Notes: generated by a model from the sequence alone, not told the origin. DNA of 64,000 bases from Lepisosteus oculatus (GCF_040954835.1 NC_090716.1:14011275-14075274); one strand, 5' to 3'. Shown: positions 36,101 to 43,800, counted from the stretch's first letter. Program-made: numbers and translations.

Positions 36101-37387
36101 TGTGACCGACCTGGGCAAAGTGCATGTGCTGAAGGCCGCCGACATCAAGGTGGTAGTGGGCAAACACTACCGCAATGATGCCAAAGAGCCGAAGAGCCAG
36201 CAGCACCTGAGAGTAAGTCTAACCGTTCCATAGTTACAGAGACAAGGCAAGTCGGTGTGTATTTGAGACCATCTCAGTTGCCTTTGGATTTACGTTTGTA
36301 TCGCAAACCAATTGTCTCACAGCTTGCGGAGGCCAGATTCCCTTACATCTTAATCTTGGCAGGGATGCCACTATACTAGTAGGACAGTTCTAGAATTTCT
36401 TAGACATTTTATAGCCATTCCCCAGCTGGTGGAGCTCAGTGACTTTTTAACCTGATCTTTGACTTTACCCATGATGAAGAAGCTACTCCTGAATGTCTCC
36501 TTGTACCAACTCCATCAGAGGCCTCCATATTGATCCAAAAGGTTCCACTGCGTAGAAAGTTATTATAGATGCTTTTGTAGACTTTTATTATAAAGAACAC
36601 TTAGAGGTGTAAATAAATATGACCTCTTTTTCCAGAATTCAGTTAACAATTAATGACAAATATGACTTTGCTCTGTGCAATGCTACAATGTAACATACTG
36701 TATTTACAATTTTTAGAAGAAATTATCCAGTCCAACTCATTGTGTAATATGTTTTATCTTTTTCTTCCATTATGAGTATGAATACATTTAATAGATACAG
36801 TAAATCTATAATTTTTTCATTTTATTTTTTGTTACCTCGACTTCCAGGTCTCTGCTATTCTTGTTCATCCCAATTACGATCCACTGGTCCTGGACTCAGA
36901 CATGGCCATGCTCAAGCTGCTGGACAAGGCCCAGATCAACGAGAGGGTGCTGCCCATCTGCCTGCCCAGTGCCCAGGGAGGAGAGATCACAGCTCTGCAG
37001 GGCTACGTGATGGGCTGGCCCATCCTTCCTGAGCCCGGCACCCGTGACAACGAGACCACGCGTGTGGGGACCATGGAGCTGGCCGATGTGGTGTTGTGTG
37101 AAAGTCAGTACGCCCAAAATGGGCTGCTGGTCAGCATCACCGACAACATGTTCTGTGCTAGGGAGCACCCCCAGGGCTTCTCCAACATTTGCCCCTCTGA
37201 AACAGGTGGCATTGCAGTATTGCCTTCTTCCTCTTCCGGCCTTGAAGGCCAAGGGGACTTCAGGGTGGTGTGGCGCCTTCTGGGGCTGGTGAGCTGGGGC
37301 TACGACCAAGCCTGCAGCCCCAGTCTCTACACAGTCTACACTCGAGCAGCCAACTTCAAAGACTGGATAGAGAGGAACATGAAGTAG
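6017..37387 (+). CDS. pamr1: PAMR1, secreted CUB-EGF-sushi protein with inactive trypsin-like domain (whole gene, 13 coding exons)
   Basis: Joining the 13 exons listed below gives 2,553 nt, or 850 residues plus a stop. Every junction is GT-AG and keeps frame. Order: signal peptide (1-38), Cys-rich region (39-140), CUB (141-250), EGF (251-286), sushi 1 (289-343), sushi 2 (344-407), sushi 3 (408-471), sushi 4 (about 473-572), S1 peptidase-like domain (573-850). Domain order and many local matches fit vertebrate PAMR1, for example [10 protein letters not shown], [23 protein letters not shown] and the ending [10 protein letters not shown]. His633 (AAHC) and Asp689 are present, but the catalytic Ser is Thr790 in an ETGG motif, so proteolysis is not expected. 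From memory human PAMR1 is about 720 residues with two sushi domains; this protein is longer by two. The human protein is linked to muscle regeneration and is reported as a candidate tumour suppressor. Single-copy, no internal stops, no frameshift. Confidence 0.94.
6873..7204 (+). mobile_element. tRNA-derived fish SINE, near full length
   Basis: Starts GGTGGCACAGTGGCATAGTGG, containing a TGGCATAGTGG pol III A-box-like motif. It continues with the family body (GGTTAATTGGCTTGTGGG, GTGTGTGCCCTGCAATAGAC) and ends GAAAATGGATGGATG. The best-preserved copy in the window. Confidence 0.8.
7590..8115 (+). repeat. Dispersed fish repeat, family not named
   Basis: Includes CTTGTTCCAGACTCCTAC, CACTTTTGTCCTCTGGTGCG and GAGCTCTTTCAGCCTGTCAG, phrases I associate with a widespread interspersed repeat of non-teleost fish genomes. 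Related fragments seem to lie at 45.0-45.3 and 45.8-45.9 kb in the opposite sense. No coding frame. Confidence 0.45.
9958..10360 (+). mobile_element. Tc1-like transposon, 5' fragment
   Basis: Begins with a terminal-repeat-like TACAATGCCTTCTGAAAGTA, then the non-coding leader typical of Tc1-like elements (GGAGTCCACTTATGG, TGACATGATTTCAG, CTGTCTATA, GTGCATGTTAGAGCAGAAAC) and a start resembling the transposase N-terminus (GAGGAGGCACAGG). Multiple lesions; not functional. Confidence 0.6.
11850..12793 (+). mobile_element. Decayed Tc1-like transposon with transposase remnant
   Basis: Starts near GCAAAAGCATTCAGACCC and ends near GTTTGCAAAGCATTGTA, which are Tc1-type termini. The interior has [24 protein letters not shown] and, at 12,520-12,650, [20 protein letters not shown] and ILEENLLQT, matching the catalytic-core region of Tc1 transposases. 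Stops and frameshifts occur throughout, and at about 0.94 kb it is internally deleted compared with the usual 1.2-1.6 kb. Confidence 0.7.
12965..13745 (+). mobile_element. Third decayed Tc1-like transposase remnant
   Basis: Three broken frames line up with a Tc1-type transposase: a helix-turn-helix-like stretch at 12,979-13,190 ([20 protein letters not shown]), a core at 13,380-13,530 ([23 protein letters not shown]), and a C-terminal part at 13,590-13,720 ([20 protein letters not shown], from an ancestral SPDLNPIE-like region). It differs from the neighbouring copy, so this is a separate family or subfamily. Not active. Confidence 0.6.
17504..17524 (+). repeat. Poly-T run upstream of PAMR1 exon 2
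   Basis: Twenty-one consecutive T, ending 43 bp before the exon. Probably a length-variable homopolymer; it may add to the pyrimidine content near the 3' splice site. Confidence 0.8.
17568..17744 (+). CDS. pamr1: PAMR1 exon 2: Cys-rich N-terminal region
   Basis: Residues 39-97, 177 nt, phase 1 at both ends. Contains [10 protein letters not shown], a CCEYDQIRC block, [10 protein letters not shown] and RNEDNECD, all closely matching the PAMR1 N-terminus. Dense cysteines indicate a disulphide-bonded extracellular segment just after the signal peptide. The acceptor is TTTCAG at 17562-17567 and the donor GTAAAA. A 21-T run lies about 43 bp before the exon. Codons are GC-rich compared with the surrounding intron. 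Confidence 0.95.
18378..18663 (+). mobile_element. tRNA-derived fish SINE in PAMR1 intron 2
   Basis: The family body is clear: TTTCCTCCAGGTGCTCTGG, TTCCTCCCACAGTTCAAAGA, GGCTAATTGGTTTTCGGG, TGTGTGCCCTGTGAAGGAC, CATCCAGGGTGTACCC, then the tail AAAATGGGTGGGTGG. The tRNA-like head is degenerate. Confidence 0.75.
18862..18987 (+). CDS. pamr1: PAMR1 exon 3: Cys-rich, EGF-like segment
   Basis: Residues 98-139, 126 nt, phase 1-1. Reads [11 protein letters not shown], then an N-glycosylation sequon (NGT) and GWSGGDC, resembling a half EGF/laminin-type fold. It matches the human block CTIFENCKSCRNGSW and the following YC-EC-GW-GGDCM. The acceptor has a pyrimidine-rich tract (CTCCCTTCTCTTCTCCAG), and the donor is GTGAGT. 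It links the N-terminal Cys region to the CUB domain. Confidence 0.95.
19607..19721 (+). CDS. pamr1: PAMR1 exon 4: CUB domain, first part
   Basis: Residues 140-177 (115 nt, enters phase 1, leaves phase 2). It starts [11 protein letters not shown] and includes the second CUB cysteine in NAHCEWTIQ, then FNIELR. The acceptor is TCTCGCAG and the donor GTAAGC. The Arg codon is split across the 6.7-kb intron 4 and completed by exon 5, giving [11 protein letters not shown] as in other CUB domains. Confidence 0.95.
19722..26386 (+). other. PAMR1 intron 4 (6.7 kb)
   Basis: Splits an Arg codon in the CUB domain. 19.80-20.33 kb resembles old dispersed repeat DNA (AGAGCAGGCCATTTGATAAAT opening). 25.72-25.93 kb has a weak SINE-like block (AGCAGGTGGGACCCGAAC). 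The remainder is AT-rich with no gene. Confidence 0.6.
26387..26604 (+). CDS. pamr1: PAMR1 exon 5: CUB domain, second part
   Basis: Residues 178-250, 218 nt. Carries the third and fourth CUB cysteines (YSCRYD and RFCGNE), the acidic segment [10 protein letters not shown] typical of calcium-binding CUB domains, and the closing beta-strands LHILFVSDG and GFFATFEE. It is almost colinear with human PAMR1. It leaves in phase 1 with donor GTAACT. CUB domains mediate protein-protein contacts in complement and developmental proteases. Confidence 0.96.
27078..27185 (+). CDS. pamr1: PAMR1 exon 6: EGF-like domain
   Basis: Residues 251-286, 108 nt, phase 1-1, a single symmetric EGF module. Six cysteines are spaced as in EGF (ACSSSPC, GTC, YRCAC, GYTGRHC). 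It matches human ACSSSPCFHDGTC and CACLAGYTG. The acceptor is TCTGCAG and the donor GTGAGT. Confidence 0.96.
27186..30131 (+). other. PAMR1 intron 6 (2.9 kb)
   Basis: Between the EGF exon and sushi exon 7. No repeat or coding exon recognised. This is where an additional module would lie if one existed, and I found none on the + strand. Confidence 0.6.
30132..30302 (+). CDS. pamr1: PAMR1 exon 7: sushi/CCP domain 1, extra relative to mammals
   Basis: Residues 287-343, 171 nt, phase 1-1. A typical CCP layout: [34 protein letters not shown] and SPQC, with four cysteines and the conserved Trp. It differs in sequence from exons 8 and 9. I do not recall an equivalent in human PAMR1, where the EGF domain is followed directly by a module like exon 8/9. 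The acceptor ACTGTCAG has a modest pyrimidine tract; the donor GTAAGA is good. The junction reads CEN-MVMC. A symmetric exon like this could be skipped without breaking the frame. Confidence 0.88.
31740..31931 (+). CDS. pamr1: PAMR1 exon 8: sushi domain 2 (duplicate of exon 9)
   Basis: Residues 344-407, 192 nt, phase 1-1. Reads [11 protein letters not shown], then a Gly/Asp-rich insert, [28 protein letters not shown]. It has a sequon at NGTW. It is the same length as exon 9 and identical at about 39 of 64 residues by eye. Both resemble the single human module (FFCNNSY.LSG, WSGKQP.C.K). The acceptor is TTCATTCCAG and the donor GTAGGG. Confidence 0.94.
32522..32549 (+). repeat. Short tandem repeat (ACCAAGA)n
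   Basis: About three and a half copies of a 7-bp unit (ACCAAGA) in PAMR1 intron 8. Confidence 0.7.
32845..33036 (+). CDS. pamr1: PAMR1 exon 9: sushi domain 3 (duplicate of exon 8)
   Basis: Residues 408-471, 192 nt, phase 1-1. Reads [41 protein letters not shown]. The FFCNNSY and WSGKQP strings are closer to the human domain than exon 8 is, so this is probably the conserved ancestral module and exon 8 the derived copy, although the reverse cannot be excluded. The acceptor is TTTGTACTCAG and the donor GTACAG. A sequon is present at NNS. Confidence 0.95.
33440..33582 (+). mobile_element. SINE 3' fragment in PAMR1 intron 9
   Basis: Only the tail half of the window's SINE family remains (TGTACTGACATCCTGCCCAG, then GCTGGATAAAGCAGTTGGAA and ATGGATGGGTGG). 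The 5' half is missing or unrecognisable. Confidence 0.6.
33715..33781 (+). CDS. pamr1: PAMR1 exon 10: start of sushi domain 4
   Basis: Residues 472-493, 67 nt, phase 1 to phase 2. Reads [18 protein letters not shown], nearly identical to human ACREPKISDLVRRRVLP. Its Cys is the first cysteine of the last sushi domain, whose remainder is in exon 11. The acceptor is GTTCACAG and the donor GTAAGTG. The exon is too short to show as an open reading frame and was found by reading between sushi 3 and exon 11. Confidence 0.94.
34556..34791 (+). CDS. pamr1: PAMR1 exon 11: linker and rest of sushi domain 4
   Basis: Residues 494-572, 236 nt. Begins [11 protein letters not shown], a Pro-rich insert ([15 protein letters not shown]), then [24 protein letters not shown] and KTGKWSGR. 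The order and residues match human PAMR1, including LHTQLQYEC, SPFY, RRTCL-TGKWSGR. The long insert between the first cysteine (exon 10) and the rest makes an unusually extended CCP domain, a family trait. The donor is GTAAGG. Confidence 0.95.
34906..35206 (-). mobile_element. tRNA-derived fish SINE in PAMR1 intron 11, reverse strand
   Basis: Antisense copy running from the tail (ATCCATTCACCCATCTGC on +) to the head (GAGGCAGCAATGCTAACCAC on +). A B-box-like GGTTCAAGTCC-type motif can be read on the reverse strand around 35,158-35,168. It begins about 115 bp after the exon 11 donor. Confidence 0.75.
35575..35740 (+). mobile_element. SINE fragment in PAMR1 intron 11
   Basis: Degenerate 3' half of the same family (GATGGACTGGCATCCTGCC, AATAGGCTCCGGCTTGCC, AGAGATGGATAGG). 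Two SINE fragments within 400 bp of each other. Confidence 0.6.
35917..36212 (+). CDS. pamr1: PAMR1 exon 12: N-terminal half of the trypsin-like domain
   Basis: Residues 573-671, 296 nt. Starts VCGKLPAF; no RIVGG-type activation site follows, only [14 protein letters not shown]. The His region is intact: [18 protein letters not shown], with His633. It then reads [24 protein letters not shown]. It ends in phase 0 at an Arg codon with donor GTAAGT. The exon is very GC- and CpG-rich compared with flanking introns. The lack of a zymogen cleavage motif agrees with loss of protease activity. Confidence 0.95.
36848..37387 (+). CDS. pamr1: PAMR1 exon 13: C-terminal half of the inactive protease domain and stop
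   Basis: Residues 672-850 and TAG at 37385-37387. Contains HPNYDP, the Asp region [14 protein letters not shown] (Asp689), LPICLPS, a sequon at DNET, DNMFC, the degenerate active-site motif ICPSETGG with Thr790 (codon 37202-37204) in place of Ser, [11 protein letters not shown], and the terminal [10 protein letters not shown] identical to human. ETGG instead of GDSGG is the family hallmark and is also present in human PAMR1. The acceptor is CTTCCAG. Confidence 0.97.
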   Translation, partial: VSAILVHPNYDPLVLDSDMAMLKLLDKAQINERVLPICLPSAQGGEITALQGYVMGWPILPEPGTRDNETTRVGTMELADVVLCESQYAQNGLLVSITDNMFCAREHPQGFSNICPSETGGIAVLPSSSSGLEGQGDFRVVWRLLGLVSWGYDQACSPSLYTVYTRAANFKDWIERNMK

Positions 37388-38300
37388 GTCTTTTCTTTGG
37401 GTTTCGGCAAAAAGAAAACACTGGATATCTGCCTCCATAGATCTTCAAGACCAGCAAGTTCTCTTGTTGGGTAGAAAGCCTGTCTGAAGACTTCCAATAT
37501 GTTGTATATTTCCTGCTTTTATTTGAGTCAAAAGACTTCTTGTGTTATAACTGGGGAATGGGGGTTGGGTACCACAGCGAAAATCCCACTGTGTTGGACT
37601 GACAAACACTTCTGGGAAATTACATGTCAGTTTCAGGGAATTTTGTCTTCACTCTGTTCCTCTGTTTTACAAAAAATAAGAAATGAGAAAACATAAACAA
37701 ACTGAATGCCTGTAAATTAAAACTGCATCCGGTACATTTTCAGAGGAAAATATTAGCTCTGGAAAGCTTCCACTAAAGTCTTGCTTAAGACTTCCACACA
37801 CAGCGTAAGGGATCATTTTTAAGGATATAACCAGTCTAAGACTAATGACAAATGTGTTAGACTCCTCAGAGGGAGGGAAAGGACTCCCCAGGTTATGGAT
37901 CTCTAGAGGGTAGTGGCTTCACTAAGGTTTAGCAAGAAAATAGTTACAAGGCCAAGGGTACGCATGCAATCTTACAAAAAAAGAGTTTCTTTGCAGTTTA
38001 ATTGTCAGTGAATGTTGACACGGATACTCCTTTGTATGTTCCTTGATCTGTATCATCCCCGTAGGAGGGTGAATGCTTTCAACATTGGGTAACCTTAAGA
38101 CAACAATGCCAATTAGATCACTTCTAAACACATTGTTTTCCACCAATATTTCATATTCAACTCAATTCTGTAAAATGTGCTGTAGTGTCATTGTTTTATG
38201 ATTAAATACCTACTTGTACTATGTTAAGGGTTTTTACTTGGAAATTGTAAATACATTGTGATGTATTATTGTAATAAAATATCACTGATGTGCTACACTG
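37388..38300 (+). other. PAMR1 3'UTR
   Basis: Non-coding sequence after the stop with no further exon. The first convincing polyadenylation signal downstream is at 38,273, giving a 3'UTR of about 0.9 kb. No recognised element within it. Confidence 0.6.
38273..38278 (+). terminator. PAMR1 polyadenylation signal AATAAA
   Basis: Canonical AATAAA about 890 bp after the stop, followed by TGATGTGCTAC, a plausible GU-rich downstream element. Cleavage is expected near 38,290-38,300. Confidence 0.55.
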
Positions 38301-39915
38301 TACAAAAAGCAGTCATTTATAAAATTTACTATTTGTCATTTATAAATATTACTATTTGAGGAACAGAAGGTCAACTCCATGTTGAAAAGTGAAAAGAAAG
38401 AAGCTTTGTTTCTGTTAAGAAGCCTCTTCATGTGTGCAGGGAAATGAGGTCACACTGGGGTGTGTGAAAACTGGTACCAGATTTGGAGCTCCAGTACGAG
38501 AGGCAGATTCTGGGTTAAATGTGGACACCAGCTTGAGCAGATTGTGTTCTGATCTGTTTGCTATCCCTTTGCTTGTTCCCTGGCATCTTCTCTTATTTGA
38601 GACTTATTTTGCTTGTATAACTCTCCATTACAAATCTCTGCCTACCACAACTCAGGAAAGTTTCTTCTGGTTCACATGGTCACGTTTCTAAATGTTCTTA
38701 CAGTGTTTTTTGTCTTCCTTGCCGTCAGCTTCAGAAAAAACAAACATGACTTTGAACAAAACAAAATTAACTGGGAGCGCTATACTATAGAAATATTGCT
38801 GTAAGCCACGCAAATCGCCACTAGGCGTCAGCAGTGTATTGCTGAAACCCTTGAAAGACGTTGATGATATGTGTATGTGGTTTTTTAAAAGCTTAAAAAC
38901 ATTTTTTGAAAAAGAAATCGTGCTGACCTCAAATCTATCTGGGAACTCTGATAGGAAGATCTGAACAACATTATGTGTAACTAATCTGCGATATGACCTG
39001 GAATAAGAAGTTACTCGGTCAACTACAAAAAATAAAATCGGGAGCTGTGAAGCTCTTAGATCGACAATTACGACAAACCAAGAGCCCGTTTGACTGCAGC
39101 AACGCACAAAGACCACATCCATTCTTGCAGCCAATTAAACTAGACATTTCTACTGTGAGTCACGCTGTAAGTACAGTAATCCATTTTTGCATTCAAAAAG
39201 CAGTTTTGAGCTGCAAGAAAACCAAGATGAACAGGCTGTTTATTCCCTGTTCAATTTTATTTTTTCATTCCTGCTGCAAGAATACAAAATTGTTTTGAAG
39301 AGTGTATTGTATTTTTTTTCTTTAAAACCTCCTTATTGTAACTCGCGCTTTTAAACAATGCCAAAACCAAAGCGTACTGTAATACACCTAACGTCAATGA
39401 AACGTACGCAACTGCAGCAAATTCAAAAGCTTTTTTCACGAAATTCACATGGTTGTGTTTCAAGTGCATCGATATTTTGTTGAATAGACATGTCACAGGT
39501 ACTGTGCATTTATCTGGTTGATGTTTTTAATCAGAAGACCAAAGGAAATTTGTACTTCTGTACGCAGTCATGCGGGAGGGTGTATACTGTATTTGTAAGT
39601 GTAACCTCGAGCACACATCAGCAGTACTTCACTCACACTTTGGGCTAACAATTCAGAGACTCCTTACCATGTCTCCACAATGCTGCAAACCAAAGCATTA
39701 TGTTGATTAAAATCAGTGATCACAAGAGGGTTTACAATGACAACCATAGACTAATAGTGTGTACAGCTACCATTGGCAAAGCATTCGTAAGTATCCACTG
39801 AGCCTCTCTGATAAGTTTGTGTGGGAATATCTATGAATAGATCTGGATCATATGGGGCTGAGAACAGGTTATTACTATCCATCAGTCTACTAACCAGGTT
39901 TTCTAGTTCAGATTC
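38301..39915. other. Intergenic, nothing recognised
   Basis: Downstream of PAMR1. Short open frames on both strands (up to 148 codons on the reverse strand at 38,688-39,134) lack domains. No gene supported. Confidence 0.45.
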
Positions 39916-40440
39916 ATGGGGGAGCTGGAGCCTCTTACCAGCAAGCGACAGGTGCAATAGATGAGATCAGATCACTTTATTGGTCATATACAATATTTTG
40001 TATTGGGAATTTGTCTTTTTGCATACCCCAACTTGCTCTCCATGAGACACACAGACAGGGAGAGAAGCTGGGGGTCAGAGTGCAGGGTCAGCCATTTATA
40101 CAGCACCCTTGGAGCAGCTGGGGTTAAGGGCCTTACTCAGGGGCCCAACGGAGTAGGATTCCTCTGCCGGCAGCAGGATACAAACCTTCCAGCCACAGGC
40201 GCAGATCCTTAGGCACGAAGCCACCACACCGCCCCAGGGTGCCCCAATAGCGGGGTACATTCTGGCAGACATACAGTATTGACACAAATACAGGCCCACA
40301 CACACTCGCAGCTAGGCACAATTTTCCCAGAAGCTGAATTGTGGGAGAAAACTGGAGCACCCCGAGGAAACGCACATATAATCTGGGAGAACATACAGTA
40401 CAAACTCCACAAGGTAGCAGTGCTAACCACCATGCTGCTT
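39916..40440 (-). mobile_element. Reverse-strand SINE interrupted by a second SINE
   Basis: The outer element is the common family, antisense: GGGGGAGCTGGAGCCTCTTA at the tail side and AGCAGTGCTAACCACCATG at the head side. Its body is split at 39,960 and resumes at 40,238 with GGTGCCCCAATAGCGGGGTA. The inner element is listed separately. Confidence 0.7.
39961..40237 (-). mobile_element. Nested SINE of a second family
   Basis: On the reverse strand it starts TGGGGCGGTGTGGTGGCTTC (tRNA-like head), contains GGAAGGTTTGTATCCTG (B-box-like) and GGGCCCCTGAGTAAGGCCC, and ends in AT-rich DNA. It is flanked by GGTGCAATAG (39,951-39,960) and GGTGCCCCAATAG (40,238-40,250), an imperfect target duplication. 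Confidence 0.7.
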
Positions 40441-41661
40441 GAGGTGATATCAAAAGGGTAAAATTGAATGCACTAACATTTCATCTATGATGTTAACAGG
40501 GAACATACAGTATGTTCTTCCCGAGGTGTTTTTAGGGTCACTCATTAGGGATGCTCGTTTTCACTTCTTTGTTTGCCTTGTGTTTGCAACCTACAGTTCA
40601 GCTTGTTCATCATTGTGCTGCTTCTATACTGTACGTACTCTTGTCAGTAATGGTCAATATTATTATAACATTGTTTTATGCACATGATAGAGTATATTGT
40701 ACTAGAAAATATTTCTCACTCTTCGCCTCATCTGCTAACTACTGTATGTTCAAAGTTTTTGGTGCTTTATCAAGATATAAAATGAATTGGTCTGTACTGC
40801 TGTCATTAAACTCTTCAGGAGAGAACATTTACCTGCTTGTAATCAAACACTTCAAATACTTTGTTTCAGAGATTTACCATCGCAGTACACAACTTCAAAC
40901 AGGTGGATAAGGATTTGAGCAAATTGACTAATTTTCTTTTATTCTCTTCAGACTCACATCTCCTTAATAAAAATGAATGTTCTCCCTTGCTTAAGTATTT
41001 TTGATTTATGATTCCCCGTAGGCTACTGGGATAGATCAACAGACTGCATGCAGTGCTTTGAAATTCATATGGAAAACAAAGCGACCGCTTAATGAATTCC
41101 CCTCTTTACGACATGAAAGATTGGAAAGACATCTGGCTTAGACAAATATTCAGTTTTATTTGTATGCTATTTTGTGTGGTTGAACCCTGACATTCTTGTA
41201 TCTTGGTGTCTACTTAATGAAAGTCTTGTCTCACTGATTTGCACTGGGGAGTTTCTTAAATATTATAATCTGCATTTTCTGCTATAATTACATTAATAAA
41301 ATTTAGCATTCAGTAGAAAGACTCACTAGATCACAGATGACATGGCATGTCCGTTCTCCCATTTTTCACAATAACTAACAGCTTGTAGGCAGTTCTGCTT
41401 TCTCTTTTTAGCACTGCAGTAAGAGACAATTGTACATTTTTATAGATAATTTTACTGAGGATAGTCTTTGCTCATTCCAAGACAAGACAAGCACACCTAA
41501 CAAGATTCCTAGATCTTCATTCATTTATATTTCCGTTCATCTTCATCCTTCGATGTGTGCCTGTGGCGCCCTCTTGGGGTTGATGTTGTGTGTATGCAAC
41601 GCATTGTCCAATAAATAATCTGTTACAGATTCATGTAAACCATCAGTTGAAATAGGCACTT

Positions 41662-41686
41662 CAGTATGGCCGATTCGGCCATACTG
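41662..41686. repeat. Perfect 12-bp inverted repeat with 1-nt spacer
   Basis: Arm CAGTATGGCCGA, single T, arm TCGGCCATACTG. It lies 5 bp before a target-site duplication. Origin unknown. Confidence 0.85.
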
Positions 41687-41707
41687 TAGACAATATTTAG
41701 GATAGTA

Positions 41708-41986
41708 GTTCAGGTGGGTAGCTACGTCAGCATGCGTAGGCTGCAAAGGAACAAGTAATAGGTTTATTCCATGCTGAAAAAAAAGAAAAGAGAAAACAAC
41801 GTTTCGGCCGTGGAGCCTTCTTCAGGTGTGAGAGAGACAGGGCAGTAGGCAAAGGTAAAGTAGCGGGAGAACAAAGGCTGGGAGGGAGGAGGAGTGAGAG
41901 GTGGGAGCAGGGGACAGAAAGAGAGGCCAGTCAAGAGGTGTGAAGTCAGAATGGGTGCAGAGAGGTGTGAAATGAAACTTCCAATG
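41708..41986 (-). mobile_element. Retroelement 3'-end insertion (Penelope- or LINE-like) with 16-bp target duplication
   Basis: A 279-bp insert flanked by identical AATATTTAGGATAGTA at 41,692-41,707 and 41,987-42,002. On the reverse strand it contains CTGAAGAAGGCTCCACGG, CCGAAACGTTG, CAGCATGGAATAAACC and TACTTGTTCC, a motif set also present at 53.1 kb. Long target duplications and 5' truncation fit target-primed reverse transcription. Assignment to Penelope-like elements is from memory and tentative. Confidence 0.65.
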
Positions 41987-43104
41987 AATATTTAGGATAG
42001 TACACAGCTTCCATAAATGCTAACCATTAAATAATCCATGTAATTTTCCTTCAGAAAGTGTAGTTTAGCCCTTCTAGATATTATCTTCAAACACTAAATG
42101 TAACAGCTTCAGTACCATCAGGGGTGAGAGTGCAAAGTTCAGACAAGCACAATTTTGTATTTCACTGACTTTCCTTTGCCCGCAGTGCTGCTTGTATCTA
42201 ACTGGGGCTTTCTCTGAGGTCATCTGCAATCATGCTGTCCCTTCTTAATAAGAAACAAATAATGACTGATGTCAAGATGTTCCTCACATGGCTGTTCACC
42301 ATGTGATGTAAATTATAACCAGCAATAACCTTTTCTACCAGTGGGAAAACGCTGGGTAATGCTAGCCCTGGAGCACTGCAGAGTTAATTGGTTAGTATAC
42401 CACAATACTGCTCATTGCACCAGCATCTTTCTAAGGTGAAGACAATGGTTTTCCAGTTTTGAGATAAGTAACAACTTACTGTATACAGATCAATGAAGTC
42501 TGAAACACTGCTCCCCTCCAGGACTAGATATCAAATCTAAAACAGAAGTGAACATGATTCAAAGCCTTGATTATTTTCAGCATGAGGTTGGAATACAGAT
42601 TTAAAACTTTAATTCCAAGATGTTTTGTATTTGCAGCATTCACTTTGTCAAAGGTTAAACACATCATTTACAGAAAATCCACACTAAATTGACTCTTTGT
42701 TTTCAATTCAGGGACAGCTGCAAAAACCAAAATATTGCTCCTGACACAACAGGCAGTACTTCTCTTGTTATAAACTTTGCCATTTTTCAGTTTTTCACTC
42801 AAGACCATACCGTTTAGCCAATCCTTTGTCTCACTTAGGGACTTTGGAGTAGACAACCTCTGTCATGTGTAGACCTCTTTTAATAGAGAAAAATGAGCTT
42901 GCAGACTGTTGAATCCAATTTTTCTTATTACTTTGCAAGCTTACTCTGCCAGCTCTAATAGCCTGACCCAGTATTAACACTCCCAATCCTGCTACACCAT
43001 TACACTGTGCCATGGTGGATATCCTATCACTGTGAATCACTTTGCACTGCGTAATAAAGAAGGTACAGGTACTGTATCTCTTTACGGCCTTATGGGTTTT
43101 ACTA

Positions 43105-43800
43105 GCACCAAACTAGCGCAAATTGTGTAATTTCCACCTGTGTCTGGACATCATTAACTCCTATTAGGAGTGTTTTGGGCAGTCACAGGAAGCCAGCAAT
43201 TTTGTAATTGGAATGAAGACAGATAAAACCATTTTGTTTTGATAGATTTCTTACCAATAATCTAAATTAGGGTATATTTGACACCAAAAAAGCAGACAAC
43301 ACAAAACATTTGTTTATTGAGAAGTTCAGTTATGGGTTCAACAATCTCACTATATAAAAATTGAAAATTGCATATAAAAACGGAGAGACACAGGGTTCCT
43401 CCAGGATGAGGTCAAATGGAACTGCTTCAGAGAGAATTTCCATGGACTTTCTAGAACTCTTGTTACTTTGACCTCAGATGTGTGTGGCTCCGGAGCTGCT
43501 GAACTCCTGTGGTTAACACACATGTGGACTGCTCCCTGACATGACCCACAGCAGGGGAACTAAACCTTGTCCTGAATTACTCCCACATGTATCCTGCACA
43601 CTGCACATCAGGCCCTCCCAGCAGTGGTTCTGCTTTAGTGGCTATCAGATATGTCAGCAATCACTTTTCTGGAGGTAAAATTACACGTCTTTTCACACCA
43701 CAGGTTTAAATTCTTATTATGTTGTAGTTAATTAATATTTTACTTCTAGGATAGTAGAATAGTACCTGTGTCTAGATTATTTTTTTGCAGTAGTCTCCCA
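43105..43800 (+). repeat. Segmental duplicate, copy A (contains 250-bp identical core)
   Basis: Pairs with copy B at 48,440-49,088 in direct orientation. The core 43,386-43,635 is base-for-base identical to 48,700-48,949. On both sides the two copies still align (TGTAATTTCCACCTGTGTCT, GTGTTTTGGGCAG, CACACCACAGGTT against CGCACCACAGGTT, AGTCTCC) but with many substitutions and indels. The core has stop codons in the frames I translated on both strands. Function unknown. Confidence 0.85.

Larger units (their letters stand above)
40441..43104. other. Intergenic; only the retroelement insertion and hairpin recognised
   Basis: Apart from the hairpin and insertion at 41.66-42.00 kb there is nothing identified. 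A block at 42,686-42,730 is similar to 44,034-44,078. Confidence 0.45.

Noticed and set aside
36896..37438. 180-codon open frame (-) opposite PAMR1 exon 13
   Set aside because: Antisense shadow of the GC-rich final exon, whose + strand reading is clearly the protease domain.
38688..39134. 148-codon open frame (-) downstream of PAMR1
   Set aside because: Low complexity of support: no recognised domain, no splice partner or promoter, AT-rich DNA. A chance frame.
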